In this document: positions 26,020 to 33,936 of the stretch, one piece after another
Numbering within the stretch: position 1 is the first letter of the stretch
Layout of the letters: each line of letters begins with the position of its first letter
Source of the DNA: Bacillota bacterium
GTDB taxonomy: Bacteria > Bacillota > Clostridia > Lachnospirales > Anaerotignaceae
Assembly (NCBI GenBank): GCA_022791155.1
Contig: JAAVYN010000023.1
Coordinates: forward strand, 1 to 35,709
DNA length: 35,709 nt
Reading direction: 5' to 3'
Made by a program: the position numbers and the translations under genes
The notes under the pieces: generated by a model
The model's input: only the letters and a program-made list of their open reading frames with translations
Database searches by the model: none
Told to the model about the DNA's origin: nothing

Positions 26020-26059
26020 CAGTCCGCCGAAAAATCAATTTTTGGCGGGCTGTTTTTTT
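26020..26059 (+). terminator. Strong terminator after the MATE gene
   Basis: CAGTCCGCCGAAAAAT pairs with ATTTTTGGCGGGCTG around a 2-nt centre with one G-U, then seven T. It is the strongest intrinsic terminator in the window. Confidence 0.9.
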
Positions 26060-26131
26060 CGAAATTGAATTCTTTTTTCAAAATTTTCGAGAGGAATATT
26101 TTTCCTTAAAAATCAAAACAGGGCAATATTA

Positions 26132-26160
26132 TTGCAATTATCAACTCAAAAGTGTATTAT
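26132..26160 (+). promoter_or_regulatory. Promoter of dnaE
   Basis: TTGCAA (26132-26137), 17-bp spacer, TATTAT (26155-26160), giving a leader of about 55 nt. The start codon is TTG at 26225 behind AGAGGTGA. Confidence 0.65.
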
Positions 26161-26224
26161 TTATTTGAAAGGGATTTTGGGAATTTTTGGTCAAAAAATT
26201 GTTTTAACAAAGAGGTGAGAAATT

Positions 26225-28450
26225 TTGGAAAGCGAAATTAGAGATTTTACACACCTTCATGTGCATACAGAATATAGTCTTCTTGACGGTTCGGCAAAAA
26301 TCAAAGAACTTGTGTCAAGAATCAAAGAGTTGGGAATGACGTCAGTGGCCATTACGGATCATGGAGCGATGTATGGCGCCATAGAGTTTTATAAAGCGGC
26401 AAAAGAAGAAGGCATAAAGCCGATTATAGGCTGTGAAGTGTATGTGGCCAGTGGAAGCCGACTCAAAAAAGAGGCTTCACAGGGCGGAGGCTATTATCAC
26501 CTTGTTCTTCTTGCAGAAAACAATGAGGGCTATCAAAATTTAATCAAACTGGTTTCATATGGTTTTTTGGATGGATTTTATTATAAACCGCGAATTGATA
26601 TGGAGCTTTTGAGAAAATATAATAAAGGATTGATTGCCCTTAGCGCATGTTTGGCCGGGGCTGTGGCAAGGGCGGTGATCAACGGGGGATATGAAAAAGC
26701 GAAAGAAGTGGCGCTTGAATATGACGGCATATTTGGCCGCGGAAACTTTTTTCTTGAACTTCAGGATCATGGCATAAGAGAACAAAAAATAGTCAATGAA
26801 CAGCTTCTTAGAATGCACAACGAAACAGGGATTCCGCTTGTTGCCACAAACGACAGCCATTATATATATAAAGATGATTCGGGGGCCCATGACATACTCC
26901 TTTGCATACAAACAGGGAAAACGATAAATGATGAAAACAGAATGCGCTATGAGGGCGGACAGTTCTATGTCAAAAGCCCAGATGAAATGTATGACCTTTT
27001 TGGCTATGCAAAAGAAGCGCTGAAAAACACAAACAAAATTGCCCAAAGATGCAACGTTGAATTTAAGTTTCATGATCTGAAGCTGCCGCGGTTTGACGTG
27101 CCGGAAGGCAAAACGGCCGTTGGCTATCTTCGTCAGCTTTGTGCTGATGGTTTCAAAAAAAGATATGCAAATGCTGGAAAAGAGCTTGAAGAAAGGCTTG
27201 AATATGAGCTGAAAACAATTGAAAACATGGGCTATGTTGACTATTTCCTTATCGTTTGGGATTTTATACATTTTGCCAAAAAAAATGGCATTGTGGTTGG
27301 CCCGGGAAGGGGAAGCGCGGCCGGAAGCATTGTCAGCTATTGCCTTGATATAACAACAATAGATCCAATAAAATATAATCTCATTTTTGAAAGGTTCCTC
27401 AATCCCGAAAGAGTTTCAATGCCGGATATTGACATTGATTTTTGTTATGAAAGGCGTCAGGAAGTTATAGACTATGTTATAAACAAATATGGCGCCGATC
27501 ACGTGGCTCAGATTATAACATTTGGAACGTTGGCGGCACGTGCGGCCATAAAGGATGTTGGAAGGGCCTTGGCCATGCCATATGCTGATGTTGACCGCAT
27601 ATCAAAAATGGTACCTTTTGAGCTCAACATAACAATTGATAAGGCGCTTGAAAAAAATCCGGAACTTAGCAGCATATATGAAAACGACAGAGAGGCGCGT
27701 CACCTGATTGACATGAGCCGGCGTTTGGAGGGGCTTCCGCGGCACGCGTCAACACATGCGGCCGGCGTTGTTATATGCCGCGAGCCAGTTATGGAATATG
27801 TGCCGCTCAATTCAAACGACGGCGCTGTCACAACGCAATATACAATGACCATATTGGAGGAGCTTGGCATACTCAAAATGGACTTTTTGGGCCTCCGAAC
27901 GCTGACGGTTATACAAAATGCCACAAGAGAAATAAAGCGCATTCATGGCGTTGATGTTGACATTGACAATTTGCCTGATGACGATCAAAAGGTGTATGAA
28001 CTGATTCGTCAGGGAAAAACAGAGGGCGTTTTTCAGCTTGAAAGCGCGGGCATGAAGTCGTTTATGAAGGAGCTTCAGCCAAACCGTCTTGAAGACTTGA
28101 TTGCCGGGATTTCGCTTTACCGCCCAGGGCCAATGGAATTTATACCAAAATATGTTATGGGCAAAAACAGCGGGAAAGAAGTGAAATATACACACCCGGC
28201 GCTTGAAAGCATATTGGAGCCGACATATGGCTGCATTGTGTATCAGGAACAAGTCATGCAAATTGTGAGGGATTTGGCGGGATATAGCCTTGGCAGAAGC
28301 GACATTGTGCGCCGGGCAATGAGCAAAAAAAGACATCTGTCATGGCCCAGGAAAGAAAAAACTTTGTCTATGGCGTGGAAGGCGAGGTTCCAGGCTGTGT
28401 TAAAAACGGAATATCAGCTGAAACTGCGGAAAAAATATTTGATGAAATGA
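26225..28450 (+). CDS. dnaE: DNA polymerase III alpha subunit, N-terminal part (frame ends after a frameshift)
   Basis: This frame carries the PHP domain (THLHVHTEYSLLDG, ITDHGAMYG), the palm with the catalytic aspartates in MPDIDIDFCYERR, the third aspartate in LKMDFLGLRT, and much of the fingers (SLYRPGPMEFIP, YQEQVMQI). The homologous sequence stops at residue 702 (RRAMSKK). The last roughly 40 residues are out-of-frame sequence with no family likeness. A -1 shift on the A7 run at 28325-28331 joins it to the next frame with no residue lost, giving SKKKTSVMAQERKNFVYG and a product of 1159 residues, the normal DnaE length. It is most likely one gene with a homopolymer indel, either in the assembly or in the strain. 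Confidence 0.9.
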   Translation: MESEIRDFTHLHVHTEYSLLDGSAKIKELVSRIKELGMTSVAITDHGAMYGAIEFYKAAKEEGIKPIIGCEVYVASGSRLKKEASQGGGYYHLVLLAENNEGYQNLIKLVSYGFLDGFYYKPRIDMELLRKYNKGLIALSACLAGAVARAVINGGYEKAKEVALEYDGIFGRGNFFLELQDHGIREQKIVNEQLLRMHNETGIPLVATNDSHYIYKDDSGAHDILLCIQTGKTINDENRMRYEGGQFYVKSPDEMYDLFGYAKEALKNTNKIAQRCNVEFKFHDLKLPRFDVPEGKTAVGYLRQLCADGFKKRYANAGKELEERLEYELKTIENMGYVDYFLIVWDFIHFAKKNGIVVGPGRGSAAGSIVSYCLDITTIDPIKYNLIFERFLNPERVSMPDIDIDFCYERRQEVIDYVINKYGADHVAQIITFGTLAARAAIKDVGRALAMPYADVDRISKMVPFELNITIDKALEKNPELSSIYENDREARHLIDMSRRLEGLPRHASTHAAGVVICREPVMEYVPLNSNDGAVTTQYTMTILEELGILKMDFLGLRTLTVIQNATREIKRIHGVDVDIDNLPDDDQKVYELIRQGKTEGVFQLESAGMKSFMKELQPNRLEDLIAGISLYRPGPMEFIPKYVMGKNSGKEVKYTHPALESILEPTYGCIVYQEQVMQIVRDLAGYSLGRSDIVRRAMSKKRHLSWPRKEKTLSMAWKARFQAVLKTEYQLKLRKKYLMK
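28325..28331 (+). other. A7 tract where dnaE changes frame by -1
   Basis: In the upstream frame the codons are AGC AAA AAA AGA. Slipping back one base after the second AAA gives AAG ACA TCT GTC ATG, which restores the family sequence. One extra A (A8) would do the same. I see no Shine-Dalgarno-like stimulator upstream and no obvious hairpin just downstream. Confidence 0.85.
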
Positions 28451-29703
28451 CTGATTTTGCCAAATATGCCTTCAACAAAAGCCATGCCGCATGTTATGCA
28501 GTTGTTGGCTATCAAACAGCATGGCTCAAAACGTATTATCCTGTTGAGTTTATGGCGGCGCTCATGACAAGCGTTATGGACAATCCAACAAAGGTTTCGG
28601 AATATATTGTGGAGTGCCGCAAAATGGGAATAGGTCTTCTTCCGCCTGATATAAACGAGGGATTCAAGGAATTTTCTGTTTCGGAAGGCAAGATACGCTT
28701 TGGACTGGCGGCGATAAAAAGCGTGGGGAAAAACTGCATAGATTCCATTGTTGCAGAACGTGAGAAAAATGGCGCGTTCAAAAGCCTGACAGATTTTTTG
28801 AAGCGGATTGATGGAAGGGAGATAAGCAAAAGGGCTGTTGAAAGCTTCATAAAATCGGGCACATTTGACAGCTTTGGAGGCACAAGAAGCCAGTATATGG
28901 CAAATTATAGAGGCATTCTTGACGGAATAGCCTCGGCAAAGAAAAACAACATTGAAGGACAGATGGATCTTTTTTCTTTTGGAATGAACGGTGACGAGAA
29001 GGAAGAAGACAATGAAGACAATTTTTTGCCTGTTGAGGAATATTCGCCTCGCGACCGCCTTGACATGGAAAAGGAAGTTTTGGGGATTTATGTGAGTGGA
29101 CACTCCCTTGCGGAATATGAAGAAATGCTGAACCGTCGTGTGAGCGCCAACACAATCAATTTCATGACAGAGGAAGCGGGCGGCCGCGACAGAGTGGCTG
29201 ACGGGCAAAAGGCCATAATTGGCGGCATTATATCGGACAAAACAATTAAATATACAAAAAACAACAAAGTTATGGCGTTTATACAGCTTGAGGATATGTA
29301 TGGAAGTGTTGAAGTTGTTGTGTTTCCAAATGTCTATGACAGATATATAGGGCTTTTGAACATGGGAAGCGTTGTTATTGTTGATGGAACGGTGCAGATT
29401 TCAGAAGATGAGGAAGGCAAGCTCATGGCCGACAAAATTTCTCCTGTTTCAGGCGATGAAGCGGCAAAAAATGACCCCTTTGGAAGCGTGCTGTTCATAA
29501 AAGCCGAAGACAGCGCCCAAATTGACGAGCTTGCCGTTGTGATGAAAGAACATAAAGGCAATGTGCCGGTCAGAATACGCAATGCACAAACAGGGCAGAT
29601 GCTTGGAACGCCAAAAAGCAACTGGGTTGACGGAAGTGACGAGCTTTTGAAGAGGCTGAAAGACAAAATTGGCGAAAACAATGTTGTTTTGAGAAAAAGC
29701 TGA
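28342..29703 (+). CDS. dnaE: DNA polymerase III alpha subunit, C-terminal part (continuation of the frameshifted dnaE)
   Basis: The frame continues DnaE exactly where the first one leaves it (in-frame codons from 28330). It holds FAKYAFNKSHAACYAVVGYQTAWLKTYYPVEFMAALM, the helix-hairpin-helix region (RFGLAAIKSVG, ISKRAVESFIKSGTFDSFGG), the beta-clamp region (DRLDMEKEVLGIYVSGHSL) and the OB-fold (KAIIGGIISDKTIKYTKNNKVMAFIQLEDMYG). As a separate gene it would lack a ribosome site before its ATG. Neither part would polymerise correctly alone. Confidence 0.88.
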   Translation: MAQERKNFVYGVEGEVPGCVKNGISAETAEKIFDEMTDFAKYAFNKSHAACYAVVGYQTAWLKTYYPVEFMAALMTSVMDNPTKVSEYIVECRKMGIGLLPPDINEGFKEFSVSEGKIRFGLAAIKSVGKNCIDSIVAEREKNGAFKSLTDFLKRIDGREISKRAVESFIKSGTFDSFGGTRSQYMANYRGILDGIASAKKNNIEGQMDLFSFGMNGDEKEEDNEDNFLPVEEYSPRDRLDMEKEVLGIYVSGHSLAEYEEMLNRRVSANTINFMTEEAGGRDRVADGQKAIIGGIISDKTIKYTKNNKVMAFIQLEDMYGSVEVVVFPNVYDRYIGLLNMGSVVIVDGTVQISEDEEGKLMADKISPVSGDEAAKNDPFGSVLFIKAEDSAQIDELAVVMKEHKGNVPVRIRNAQTGQMLGTPKSNWVDGSDELLKRLKDKIGENNVVLRKS

Positions 29704-29875
29704 CACAAAATTTGAATTTGGCTGGCGCAACTGCGAATTGGAAAAATGAAGGTTGACAAAAACGTCAGAATGAGCGGAAACGGCATTTCGCATGGCTTGT
29801 GCTGCTTCTTGCTGCTATGTTTGAATTGATATGAATGAACAATAAAACGAACAAACAATTAGGGAGGCTTTTGAA

Positions 29876-31651
29876 ATGAGAAGAACAAAAATTGTGTGCA
29901 CACTTGGCCCGGCATCCAACACAAAAGAGATGATTTCCGAGTTAATAAAAAATGGCATGGATGCGGCAAGGATCAACTTTTCACACGGCGACTATAAATC
30001 ACACGGCGAAACTGTCAAAAATCTCATGGAGGCAAGAAAGGAGCTTAACGCGCCAATACCACTTATACTGGACACAAAGGGGCCGGAGATAAGAATCAAA
30101 AAATTTGGAAAACAGAAAGTGTATCTTGAGGTTGGAAGCAATTTCACTTTGACAACACGTGATGTTGTTGGCGACTTCAGCATTGTCAGCGTCACATATC
30201 AGGATTTGCCGAAGGATCTTAAAAAAGGAAGCAGAGTTCTTGTTGACGATGGGCTCATAGAACTTAATGTGATTGATCTCAATGAAACAGACATTGTGTG
30301 CGAGGTTGTTAACGGCGGTTTTCTCAGCTCCAACAAAGGCATAAACATACCCGATGTTTATGTGAATTTGCCATCGCTCACCGAAAGAGACGTTGAGGAC
30401 ATAAAATTTGGCATAGAAAACGGATTTGACTATATTGCCGCATCGTTCATAAGAAGTGCGCGCGATGTGCTCAAAATAAGGCGTGTTTTGGAGGAAAACG
30501 GTGGCGGCGACATATTTATTATTGCCAAAATTGAAAGTCGCGAGGGTGTCAACAACATTGATGAGATACTTGCGGTTGCAGACGGCATAATGGTTGCAAG
30601 AGGGGATTTGGGCGTTGAGATACCAATTGATGAAGTTCCGCTTGTGCAGAAGGAGCTGATCAAAAAAGCCAACGCCGCATGCAAGCCTGTCATAACGGCA
30701 ACCCAAATGCTTGAAAGCATGGCCATAAATCCGCGGCCAACAAGGGCTGAGGTCAACGACGTTGCCAACGCCATATTCGACGGAAGTGACGCCATAATGC
30801 TTTCTGGCGAAACAGCTTCAGGGAAATATCCCGTGCACAGCGTTGCCACAATGGCCAAAATTGCTGTCACAACTGAGGGAAGCATAAACTATGTGAAAAG
30901 GATACACCAGCAGTTTTCAGAAGAACAGACAAACATAACAAATGCAATAAGCTATGCCGCATGCACCACGGCCGCCGAGCTCAACACAACATGCATAGCA
31001 ACTGTCACAAAAAGCGGCTTTACAGCAAGAATGATTGCAAAATTCAAGCCAACCTGCCCAATTGCTGCAAGCACATTCAATGAAATGGTTTGGAGACAGC
31101 TCAACCTTGTTTGGGGCTGCCGGCCAGTTTTTTTGGAAAGGATACTTGATGATTCACAGATATTTGAGCTTGCAATGGAAACGGCCATCAAAAGCGGCCT
31201 TGCAGCCAACGGCGACACAGTTGTTATAGCTGTGGGGGTTCCCGTTGGCGTGACAGGTTCAACAAACACAATGCGCGTTGAAATTGTGGGCGATGTTATA
31301 TGCAAGGGCGTTGGAGTTGGCGACAAAACGGCGTCAGGGCAGGCGGCTGTTGTCATGGTTCCAGAAGAGGCGCTCAAAAACTTCAAAAAAGGCGATGTTC
31401 TTGTGACTCCAAACACGAACAACGAAATTTTGCCATTCGCAAAACAGGCCAGCGCAATTGTTGTTGGGCCAATTGAAAACCCTGAAGGAAGCCATGCAGA
31501 GATAATTGCACATGCCCTCGAAATTCCAGTTGTTATATGCAACAGTTGTGTCACAGACCTCATCACAAACGGAACGTTCATATCTGTTGATGCAAAAAAA
31601 GGCTTTGTTTCGGCAGGGGCGTCTCTCAAGAGCAAAACTGAAAACGAATGA
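29876..31651 (+). CDS. pyk: Pyruvate kinase with C-terminal PEP-utilising-like domain
   Basis: The enzyme converts phosphoenolpyruvate and ADP to pyruvate and ATP. The 591 residues match the longer Bacillus-type enzyme. Motifs are RRTKIVCTLGPAS at the start, LDTKGPEIR, the active-site lysine in IIAKIESREG, GDLGVEIP and ITATQMLESM. Residues from about 475 (GVGDKTASGQAAVVMV) to the end form the extra domain, with the GSHAEI histidine related to PEP-utilising mobile domains. GGGAGG precedes the ATG. In many Firmicutes dnaE, pfkA and pyk are neighbours; here pfkA is absent between dnaE and pyk. The 172-bp gap before it shows no clear promoter, only a TTGAAT/TAAAAC pair near 29820-29850. Confidence 0.96.
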   Translation: MRRTKIVCTLGPASNTKEMISELIKNGMDAARINFSHGDYKSHGETVKNLMEARKELNAPIPLILDTKGPEIRIKKFGKQKVYLEVGSNFTLTTRDVVGDFSIVSVTYQDLPKDLKKGSRVLVDDGLIELNVIDLNETDIVCEVVNGGFLSSNKGINIPDVYVNLPSLTERDVEDIKFGIENGFDYIAASFIRSARDVLKIRRVLEENGGGDIFIIAKIESREGVNNIDEILAVADGIMVARGDLGVEIPIDEVPLVQKELIKKANAACKPVITATQMLESMAINPRPTRAEVNDVANAIFDGSDAIMLSGETASGKYPVHSVATMAKIAVTTEGSINYVKRIHQQFSEEQTNITNAISYAACTTAAELNTTCIATVTKSGFTARMIAKFKPTCPIAASTFNEMVWRQLNLVWGCRPVFLERILDDSQIFELAMETAIKSGLAANGDTVVIAVGVPVGVTGSTNTMRVEIVGDVICKGVGVGDKTASGQAAVVMVPEEALKNFKKGDVLVTPNTNNEILPFAKQASAIVVGPIENPEGSHAEIIAHALEIPVVICNSCVTDLITNGTFISVDAKKGFVSAGASLKSKTENE

Positions 31652-31681
31652 TATTTTAGTGATAAAACAGAGGACATTTTT

Positions 31682-31834
31682 ATGGACAAACAGAAAATTC
31701 AAAACATGATAGCGGCGCTTGAGATATTTTATGAAACAGCGGGCTATGAGGATTTTTATGAAAAAGAAATAAAATGCAGAACTGACGATGAAATATATAT
31801 GCTCTATGAAGATACATTTGGCGAGGAAATATAA
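31682..31834 (+). CDS. Small acidic protein of unknown function (50 residues)
   Basis: It begins MDKQKIQNMIAALEIFYETA and ends LYEDTFGEEI. It is acidic, rich in Glu, Asp and aromatic residues, probably two helices, with no membrane segment. AGAGGA lies 7-8 nt before the ATG, 30 bp after the pyk stop. I take it as real because of the binding site, the position in the transcript and the regular amphipathic pattern. I do not recognise its family or function. Confidence 0.6.
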   Translation: MDKQKIQNMIAALEIFYETAGYEDFYEKEIKCRTDDEIYMLYEDTFGEEI

Positions 31835-31918
31835 TTTTTGTCGGCCAAAGTTCCCTCTTGCTTAATATAGACGTGACATTTGACGATATTATTTATAAAG
31901 AGGCGGGAGGCGATATTT

Positions 31919-32701
31919 ATGGATATAAAAATGGTTGGAAGCATGAGACAGCACATCAAAATTTCTGGAATGAAGCAGAAATGGGAGCTGAAGAAATCTG
32001 GAGCCCTTTCAACATTTGACAAACTGAGCCTTGGCATTTCTTCAACAAACTGCGGAAACAGCGGAAAAGCCGGAATTTATGAAAAGGTCAGAAAGCTCAA
32101 AGAAAAGTTGAAAACTGGCGGGCGCCTGACAATGGAAGAAAAGGAGTTTTTGCGCCAGAATACACCGGAAATTTATAAAAAAATTGAGGAAGCAGAAAGA
32201 GAACGCGACTCACATGCGGCCCGCTTGCGTGCATGCAAAACAAAGGAAGAAATGGAACGCGTGAAAGCCAGCAAAAAGTCGGAAATTATGGCGTCAATGG
32301 CTGACAGAAGCGGCGATTTTGACATGGTTGAAATACGCACGGCACAGACAAATGCAGCAGCCAGTGAAGTGAGCAGCATGTCAAAACCGCACAAAAGAGA
32401 CATTGAAAAAAATGAAAGACAGCTGAAAGAAGAAAAGACAAACGACATAAAAGGGCGTTCGGAAAAAGCTGTTGAAAACCGTCAAGAAAATGAACGTGCT
32501 GAAAATTTGAACACAATCCGTGAGGAAAACGGCAGAATTAAAAATGTGAACAGTGTTTCCATGAAGAAGGCTGAAAACATGGAAGAAAAAAAGGAAGTTT
32601 CAAAAAATATTTCAGCAAATGCTTATGCAGTGTATAGAGAAACGGCCAAAGAAACTGCTTCTTATGAAAAAGACAAAACCAAATATAGAGCAAAGGCATG
32701 A
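31919..32701 (+). CDS. Highly charged helical protein of unknown function
   Basis: The 260 residues are dominated by Lys, Glu, Arg, Asn and Ser. The N terminus (MDIKMVGSMRQHIKISGMKQKWELKK) is basic. Residues 52-110 look like a folded helical region (LTMEEKEFLRQNTPEIYKKIEEAERERDSHAARL). The remaining 150 residues are low-complexity charged sequence, likely coiled coil or disordered. It has no membrane segment or signal peptide. GGGAGG lies 8 nt before the chosen ATG; the frame is open 13 codons further up. It lies 84 bp after the 50-residue gene and may share the pyk transcript. I do not recognise it. Confidence 0.65.
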   Translation: MDIKMVGSMRQHIKISGMKQKWELKKSGALSTFDKLSLGISSTNCGNSGKAGIYEKVRKLKEKLKTGGRLTMEEKEFLRQNTPEIYKKIEEAERERDSHAARLRACKTKEEMERVKASKKSEIMASMADRSGDFDMVEIRTAQTNAAASEVSSMSKPHKRDIEKNERQLKEEKTNDIKGRSEKAVENRQENERAENLNTIREENGRIKNVNSVSMKKAENMEEKKEVSKNISANAYAVYRETAKETASYEKDKTKYRAKA

Positions 32702-32779
32702 CAAAATGGCTGTGCTTTGATTTTTCTTTTGACTTCAGAAATGTCAGGCAAATTTGATGTGGCACTGAAACTGATTATA

Positions 32780-32788
32780 TGCTATACT
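32780..32788 (+). promoter_or_regulatory. Extended -10 promoter of the cysteine synthase-like gene
   Basis: TGCTATACT is a TG-N-TATACT extended -10 box, 37 bp before the GTG start. No good -35 is seen, and the leader is too short for a T-box or SAM riboswitch. Confidence 0.5.
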
Positions 32789-32824
32789 CAATGTAACTAA
32801 TTTACAGGCGCGGAGGTAGCAGGC

Positions 32825-33754
32825 GTGATTTATAACAATATTTTGGAAGCTATGGGAAACACTCCATTGATACGCATCAACAAAATTGCTCCAAAAAATG
32901 GAGCTGAAATTTTTGTGAAATATGAAGGGCTGAACGTTGGAGGCTCTGTCAAAACAAGAACGGCTTTCAACATGATCAATGAGGCCGAAAAAAGAGGAGA
33001 AATAAACAAAAACACTGTTATAGTTGAACCAACAAGCGGCAATCAGGGAATAGGCATAGCGCTTGTGGCGGCAGTCCGCGGATATGACGTTAAAATAGTT
33101 ATGCCCGATTCTGTGAGCCGCGAAAGGCGGGCCATAGTCGGCCAGTATGGCGCGGAGGTTGTTCTTGTTCATGACGAGGGCGACATAGGCAAATGCATAA
33201 ACGAATGCCTTGAAACTGCACTCAGAATGAAAAAGGAAAACCCAAATGTATACATTCCGCAGCAGTTTGTCAATGTGGACAACAACAATGCCCACAAAAA
33301 TGGAACAGCACGTGAAATAATCCGCCAGATGGAAGGGCGCAAAATTGACGGTTTCTGTTCCGGCATAGGGACAGGCGGAACAATAACAGGCATTGGGGAA
33401 GTTTTGAAGGCTGAAAATCCACAAACAGAAATTTGGGCCGTGGAACCTGAAAACGCCGCAATACTCTCGGGAGGAACTGTTGGCACACACATACAAATGG
33501 GGATTGGCGACGGCATAATACCCGACAATTTGAACCAAAAAATATACAACGAAATATGTGTTGTCAAGGATGATGAAGCTGTTGAAATGGCAAGACGGAT
33601 TGCCCGCGAGGAGGGCATATTGTGTGGAATTTCAGGAGGCTCAAACATGACAGCGGCTGTCAAGCTTGCAAAAAAGCTTGGAAAAGGAAAAACTGTTGTG
33701 ACAATATTGCCTGACACAGGAGAAAGATATTTCAGCACAGAACTTTTTGAATAG
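32825..33754 (+). CDS. Cysteine synthase family PLP enzyme (O-acetylserine sulfhydrylase-like)
   Basis: The 309-residue fold-type II PLP enzyme has PLP Lys43 in GGSVKTRTAF and the phosphate loop GIGTGGTITGIGE. It differs from classic CysK at two substrate-contact spots: NVGGSVKTR instead of NPxxSVKDR, and TSGNQGIG (residues 70-77) instead of TSGNTGIG. It may therefore use a different acyl-serine or nucleophile. Cysteine synthesis from O-acetylserine is still the simplest call. GTG start, GGAGG 8 nt upstream. No serine acetyltransferase is adjacent. Confidence 0.85.
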   Translation: MIYNNILEAMGNTPLIRINKIAPKNGAEIFVKYEGLNVGGSVKTRTAFNMINEAEKRGEINKNTVIVEPTSGNQGIGIALVAAVRGYDVKIVMPDSVSRERRAIVGQYGAEVVLVHDEGDIGKCINECLETALRMKKENPNVYIPQQFVNVDNNNAHKNGTAREIIRQMEGRKIDGFCSGIGTGGTITGIGEVLKAENPQTEIWAVEPENAAILSGGTVGTHIQMGIGDGIIPDNLNQKIYNEICVVKDDEAVEMARRIAREEGILCGISGGSNMTAAVKLAKKLGKGKTVVTILPDTGERYFSTELFE

Positions 33755-33816
33755 ATCACCGTGTTGTTTTGCGCGCATATTTGAACTTTTGAATTGAAAG
33801 TTTGATATAAATTTTG

Positions 33817-33845
33817 TTGACATTTTTTGGGGCGTTTAGTACTAT
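33817..33845 (+). promoter_or_regulatory. Promoter of the iron-containing alcohol dehydrogenase gene
   Basis: TTGACA (33817-33822), 17-bp spacer, TACTAT (33840-33845). Transcription would start near 33853, leaving a leader of about 85 nt that contains the alternative hairpins at 33862-33915. Confidence 0.75.
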
Positions 33846-33861
33846 AAGATACAGAATGATT

Positions 33862-33915
33862 AATGAAGAACAATGTTCTGAATATAAGAACGCTTCATTG
33901 GTCTTATGCAATGAA
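33862..33915 (+). promoter_or_regulatory. Leader with two mutually exclusive hairpins
   Basis: AATGAAG (33862-33868) pairs with CTTCATT (33893-33899), with an inner GTTCT/AGAAC stem (33875-33879, 33887-33891). The same middle strand, TTCATTG (33894-33900), also pairs with CAATGAA (33909-33915). The second hairpin ends 7 nt before the AAGGAG ribosome site. The layout resembles a switch in which one fold precludes the other; no ligand class is recognised. Confidence 0.45.
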
Positions 33916-33936
33916 AAACTATAAGGAGTGAGTTGA

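Noticed and set aside
26085-26106. Similarity of TTCGAGAGGAATATTTTTCC to the sequence after the copy B module (305-326)
   Set aside because: Only about 20 nt in A/T-rich DNA with no other part of the repeat present; could be chance.
32702-32824. Riboswitch or T-box before the cysteine synthase-like gene
   Set aside because: The leader is under 40 nt after the -10 box and has no T-box or SAM-type sequence.
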